Source of the DNA: Tissierellia bacterium
Lineage (GTDB): Bacteria > Bacillota > Clostridia > Tissierellales > Peptoniphilaceae
Direction: 5' to 3'
Assembly: GCA_012728755.1 (NCBI GenBank)
Contig: JAAYEL010000101.1
Span: 1 to 50,333 of the forward strand
DNA: 50,333 nucleotides
Shown here: piece by piece, positions 47,687 to 50,333 of the stretch
Layout of the letters: the number at the start of each line of letters is the position of its first letter
Position numbering within the stretch: position 1 is the stretch's first letter
Made by a program: the position numbers and the translations under genes
Notes under the pieces: model-generated
Told to the model about the DNA's origin: nothing
Seen by the model: only the letters and a program-made list of their open reading frames with translations
Databases searched by the model: none

Positions 47687-49177
47687 ATGGATAATAAAAA
47701 TGCTATAGATACAGCATATAAAAAAGAAAAAAGAAGAAAAATAATCCTTATGCTTTTATTCGTTGTAAGTTTCTTAAGTTTTGCTATGTTGACATTTATA
47801 TTGCTTAAATACAGTATATTGCCAACAAATATGAGATTTACTGGAATCATTTCACTTATAGTCATATATGTGTTGCTTCAGATTATTATCTCAACTGCAA
47901 GGATAACAAGAATTAAATTCTCGATTATAGCATTTATACTAATATTGCTATTAGTATTTCAACTACTAGTTTTTATGTACTTAAATAAAGGAGTTAGTAT
48001 TTTTGATAGAATAGGTCAAAAACAAGGCAGTGAGAGCATTACTTATTCACTTGTGGTTAATAAAGATTCTAGTTATCAGACAATTGACGATGTTGGTTCT
48101 ACTGAGGTTAGTGCAGCACTAGAGACTGATGGTAGAAGTATAAGGACGTTTTTGGAAAAATTCAAAGAGTCAAATAATAAGAGTATTTCACTAAAAGAAG
48201 GTGGCCAATTCATAGTAATGGCTAAGGATTTACTAGACAAGAAAACGGAGATTATCTTATTTAATGAAGGCCATAGGGCAGTAGTAGAAGAGCAACTACC
48301 TGAGTTTTCTGAAAATACGCGTGTACTACAGGAAGTAAACTTTGAAACTGAGAAAGTCAATCCTCAAAAGGCAAGTCATGTTGAGTACGAAGCTCCATTT
48401 AATGTTTATATATCAGGTATAGATACTTATGGTTCATTATCTACAGTGGCTAGAACGGATGTAAACTTAGTATTATCAATAAACCCAACTACTAGAAAAA
48501 TTCTTATCACTTCAATACCAAGAGATACTTATATGCCTATAGCAGGTGGAGGAAATAACCAAGGGGACAAGCTTACACATTCTGGGATTTATGGAATAGA
48601 AGCTTCGATAGAAACCCTAGAAAACTTCTTAGATACAGATATAAACTACTATGCAAGAGTAAACTTTAATTCATTAATTAGGGTTGTTGATATCCTAGGT
48701 GGTATTAATGTACAAAATGATAGGTCATTCTCAGCGTTTAATGGAGACTATTTTGAAAGTGGAGATATATACTTGACTGGTGAGCGAGCATTAACATTTT
48801 CAAGAGAGAGAAAAAATCTTCCAGGTGGAGATAATGACCGTGGTAAGAATCATATCAAGGTAATCGAAGGGATAATCAAAAAGGCCTTAAGTCCATCTAT
48901 ACTATTTAACTATAATAGTTTAATGGATGAGATGTATAACTCTATGGACACTAATATGCCAACATCTAAACTAATTGAACTAATTAATGCACAAATAGAA
49001 AACAATAAATCTTGGTCATTTGATAATGCTGTTATAGAAGGTTATCCATCGATGTCATTGCCATCTTATGCTATGCCAGGGTGGGAACTATATATGACCG
49101 ATCCAAGTCAAGAAAGTATAGACAGTGTTCAATCACAGATTAAATCGACATTAAGCATATCAAACCAAACAGAGTAA
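47687..49177 (+). CDS. LCP (LytR-CpsA-Psr) family wall-polymer ligase
   Basis: The 496-residue protein has three N-terminal membrane segments (about 18-42, 49-70, 78-102), an outer accessory region (about 115-235) and the LCP domain from about 240: VYISGIDTYGSL, RTDVNLVLSINP, ITSIPRDTYMPI, LTHSGIYG and LTGERALTFSRERKNLPGGD, with conserved Asp/Arg residues. LCP enzymes attach teichoic acids or capsules to peptidoglycan. The three-helix start is longer than the usual single helix. Start after AAAAGGTGAT. Confidence 0.92.
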   Translation: MDNKNAIDTAYKKEKRRKIILMLLFVVSFLSFAMLTFILLKYSILPTNMRFTGIISLIVIYVLLQIIISTARITRIKFSIIAFILILLLVFQLLVFMYLNKGVSIFDRIGQKQGSESITYSLVVNKDSSYQTIDDVGSTEVSAALETDGRSIRTFLEKFKESNNKSISLKEGGQFIVMAKDLLDKKTEIILFNEGHRAVVEEQLPEFSENTRVLQEVNFETEKVNPQKASHVEYEAPFNVYISGIDTYGSLSTVARTDVNLVLSINPTTRKILITSIPRDTYMPIAGGGNNQGDKLTHSGIYGIEASIETLENFLDTDINYYARVNFNSLIRVVDILGGINVQNDRSFSAFNGDYFESGDIYLTGERALTFSRERKNLPGGDNDRGKNHIKVIEGIIKKALSPSILFNYNSLMDEMYNSMDTNMPTSKLIELINAQIENNKSWSFDNAVIEGYPSMSLPSYAMPGWELYMTDPSQESIDSVQSQIKSTLSISNQTE

Positions 49178-49198
49178 AAGTGTTTGTAAAGGAGAATC

Positions 49199-49702
49199 AT
49201 GAAAGATCTTGATAGAAAGCAAATAGAAGAAATCATTGAAAGTAGAGATGAAAAGTTGGTAGAAGAATTAATCCAACTTGTCAAAGAGGCTAATGTTTCA
49301 TTTGGTAAACAAAGAAAAGAATATACATTTGCGGATAAGGTTTCTGATTCTATCGCTGCATTTGCTGGGTCATGGTTATTTATTATATCTTTTGTAGTCC
49401 TATTGATAGGATGGATTATATTTAATATAGTATCTACAAAGCCTGTAGATCCATTTCCATTTATACTTCTAAACTTGCTGTTATCAATGGTGGCTGCACT
49501 TCAAGCTCCATTAATAATGATGAGTCAAAATAGGGAAGAAGAAAGAAATAAGGAAAAAGCTACATCTGACTTTTTTGTAAATGTAAAAAGTGAACTTTTA
49601 ATAGAAGATATCCATACTTCGGTGAAAAATATTGAGCAAAAATATGATAAAATCCTTAAATTACTTGAAGAACAAGATATCAATGTTGATAAAAATAATT
49701 AA
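49199..49702 (+). CDS. DUF1003 membrane protein
   Basis: The 167-residue protein has the DUF1003 core: FADKVSDSIAAFAGSWLFII, DPFPFILLNLLLSMVAALQAP and IMMSQNREEERNKEKA, with two membrane helices (about 57-80 and 88-110). The C-terminal end is a likely coiled coil. Function unknown. AAAGGAG precedes the ATG. It ends the 36.7-49.7 kb cluster. Confidence 0.9.
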   Translation: MKDLDRKQIEEIIESRDEKLVEELIQLVKEANVSFGKQRKEYTFADKVSDSIAAFAGSWLFIISFVVLLIGWIIFNIVSTKPVDPFPFILLNLLLSMVAALQAPLIMMSQNREEERNKEKATSDFFVNVKSELLIEDIHTSVKNIEQKYDKILKLLEEQDINVDKNN

Positions 49703-49706
49703 TAAC

Positions 49707-49741
49707 GCAAAAAGCTTACTAATTTTAGTAAGCTTTTTTAA
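49707..49741 (+). terminator. Terminator of the long tsa-to-DUF1003 cluster
   Basis: AAAGCTTACTAA (49711-49722) pairs with TTAGTAAGCTTT (49725-49736), then T. Confidence 0.88.
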
Positions 49742-49754
49742 TGCAAATAAATAT

Positions 49755-49790
49755 AAAAAAAGAACGTTGATAACTCAACGTTCTTTTTGT
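49755..49790 (-). terminator. Terminator of the tRNA-His/tRNA-Leu transcript
   Basis: AGAACGTTGA (49761-49770) pairs with TCAACGTTCT (49775-49784); on the minus strand T7 follows. Confidence 0.88.
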
Positions 49791-49874
49791 TGGTGCGGGA
49801 AAGAGGACTTGAACCCCCACTCCGAAGAACTAGATCCTAAGTCTAGCGCGTCTGCCAGTTCCGCCACTCCCGCA
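49791..49874 (-). tRNA. tRNA-Leu (TAG)
   Basis: Acceptor TGCGGGA pairs with TCCCGCA, with A and CCA encoded at the 3' end. The anticodon loop CTTAGGA gives TAG. A long variable arm (class II) follows, as expected for Leu. Confidence 0.95.
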
Positions 49875-49951
49875 TGGGGTGGGTAATGGGATTTGAACCC
49901 ACGATCTCCAGAGCCACAATCTGGCGCCCTAACCACTAGGCCATACCCACC
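49875..49951 (-). tRNA. tRNA-His (GTG)
   Basis: Acceptor GTGGGTA pairs with TACCCAC; the extra G(-1) at 49951 pairs with C73, the hallmark of tRNA-His. Anticodon loop ATTGTGG gives GTG. CCA is encoded. It abuts tRNA-Leu with no spacer and is first in the transcript. Confidence 0.96.
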
Positions 49952-49977
49952 AGAGCACTGGAAATGATTACCTTAAT

Positions 49978-50006
49978 ACTATACTAGGTTTTAAGGGTTT
50001 TGTCAA
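49978..50006 (-). promoter_or_regulatory. Promoter of the tRNA-His/tRNA-Leu unit
   Basis: On the minus strand TTGACA (50006-50001), 17 bases, TATAGT (49983-49978): near consensus, about 25 bases before tRNA-His. Confidence 0.85.
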
Positions 50007-50094
50007 ATGTTTTTTGAAAAAATTTTCAATGCTCCTCAAACCCTGTAAATAAGTGGTTTTTCACAGTCAAATCATCTAAAAAATTAAATTAAAT

Positions 50095-50200
50095 TGTAGC
50101 TTGCTACGCAAGCTTCTATATTTTTTTAGGAAAGTTGGCGAAGACCACGATCTATTTTATTAAGCCGGTAAGCAACCGGTAGGTTGCTATCTAAATAATA
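50095..50200 (+). repeat. Structured intergenic element, copy 3 (diverged)
   Basis: AGCTTGC/GCAAGCT (50098-50114) is followed by a T-rich stretch, AGGAAAGTTGGCGAAGACC, AAGCCGGT (50162-50169) and the stem AGCAACC/GGTTGCT (50171-50188). The order hairpin, AAGCxGGT, hairpin is that of copies 1 and 2, but the loop motif ACCGAAA is absent. The rest of 49952-50212 holds only the tRNA promoter and AT-rich sequence. Confidence 0.45.
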
Positions 50201-50212
50201 AATCTAGCCGCT

Positions 50213-50333
50213 CCCCCCAAGAAGCTCAAAAAAGCGAATTCATGGTGGGCTAAAAAAAGAGCTAAAACCCCCCAAGAAGCTCAAAAAAGTGAAATCATGG
50301 TGGGCTAAAAAAAGAGCTAAAACCCCCCAAGAA
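50213..50333 (+). repeat. 55-bp tandem repeat, cut by the window end
   Basis: Units at 50213-50267 and 50268-50322 differ at only a few central bases; a third begins at 50323. Each unit starts CCCCCCAAGAAGCTC and ends AAAGAGCTAAAA. The 15-mer AACCCCCCAAGAAGC also occurs on the minus strand at 14177-14163, inside the mobile-element-like debris. Confidence 0.85.

Noticed and set aside
50213..50333. CRISPR array at the right end
   Set aside because: The units are joined head to tail with no unique spacers and no cas gene is near; a plain tandem repeat.

Overview
The window reads as chromosome of an AT-rich, anaerobic, Gram-positive Firmicute. Pyruvate:ferredoxin oxidoreductase, the crotonase/3-hydroxybutyryl-CoA dehydrogenase pair, HPr kinase, GatCAB, an LCP wall enzyme, MurJ and strong AGGAGG ribosome sites all fit. 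Codon use and family flavour suggest the Tissierellia/Peptoniphilaceae or nearby Clostridia; that placement is inference, since no rRNA is present.

Layout. 1-420: four tRNA genes (Phe, Trp, Ile, CAU) with a terminator. 423-5459: a YprB-like nuclease, the cysteine desulfurase/ThiI pair for tRNA 4-thiouridine, a GNAT enzyme and YchF. 5586-10114: aminopeptidase P, uvrC and hprK with almost no gaps. 10422-13958: nifJ behind a near-consensus promoter. 14.0-14.33 kb: GC-richer non-coding debris that looks like mobile-element ends. 14.38-19.8 kb: TraX-like protein (probably leaderless), a DUF2975/YozG pair, MurJ, an M17 leucyl aminopeptidase and a small zincin. 20.0-26.6 kb: crt, hbd, cytoplasmic alpha-amylase, an FMN riboswitch with ribU, an RsuA-type pseudouridine synthase carrying an in-frame tail with its own ribosome site, uridine kinase and RidA. 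26.7-29.2 kb: phaE and phaC, a class III polyhydroxyalkanoate synthase, behind a promoter with two adjacent dyads. 29.3-31.7 kb: a divergent module of an XRE repressor plus ImmA/IrrE peptidase facing a Y-family DNA polymerase, with repeated operator-like dyads between. 31.9-36.6 kb: a second UvrD-like helicase, a small protein, a lipoprotein with a Tyr/Asp repeat tail, an oxidoreductase and a zinc-ribbon membrane protein. 36.7-49.7 kb: a long one-strand cluster, tsaE-tsaB-rimI-tsaD-pcrA-ligA-gatCAB-rdgB-yfcE-LCP-DUF1003. 49.79-49.95 kb: tRNA-Leu and tRNA-His on the minus strand. The last 120 bases are the start of a 55-bp tandem repeat.

How the genes fit together. NifJ gives acetyl-CoA; Hbd and Crt interconvert C4 acyl-CoAs; PhaEC can polymerise 3-hydroxyacyl-CoA, though the (R)-specific supply enzyme is not in this window. 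The tsa genes, ThiI and its desulfurase, RsuA and GatCAB make this a region rich in translation-quality genes.

The best leads for something new are (1) the XRE/IrrE/DinB divergent unit, a possible LexA-independent DNA-damage switch; (2) a dispersed family of structured intergenic elements at 4.2, 31.7 and 50.1 kb; (3) the phaEC promoter dyads; (4) the nested start in the pseudouridine synthase gene; and (5) the 55-bp tandem repeats that match the 14.1 kb debris.
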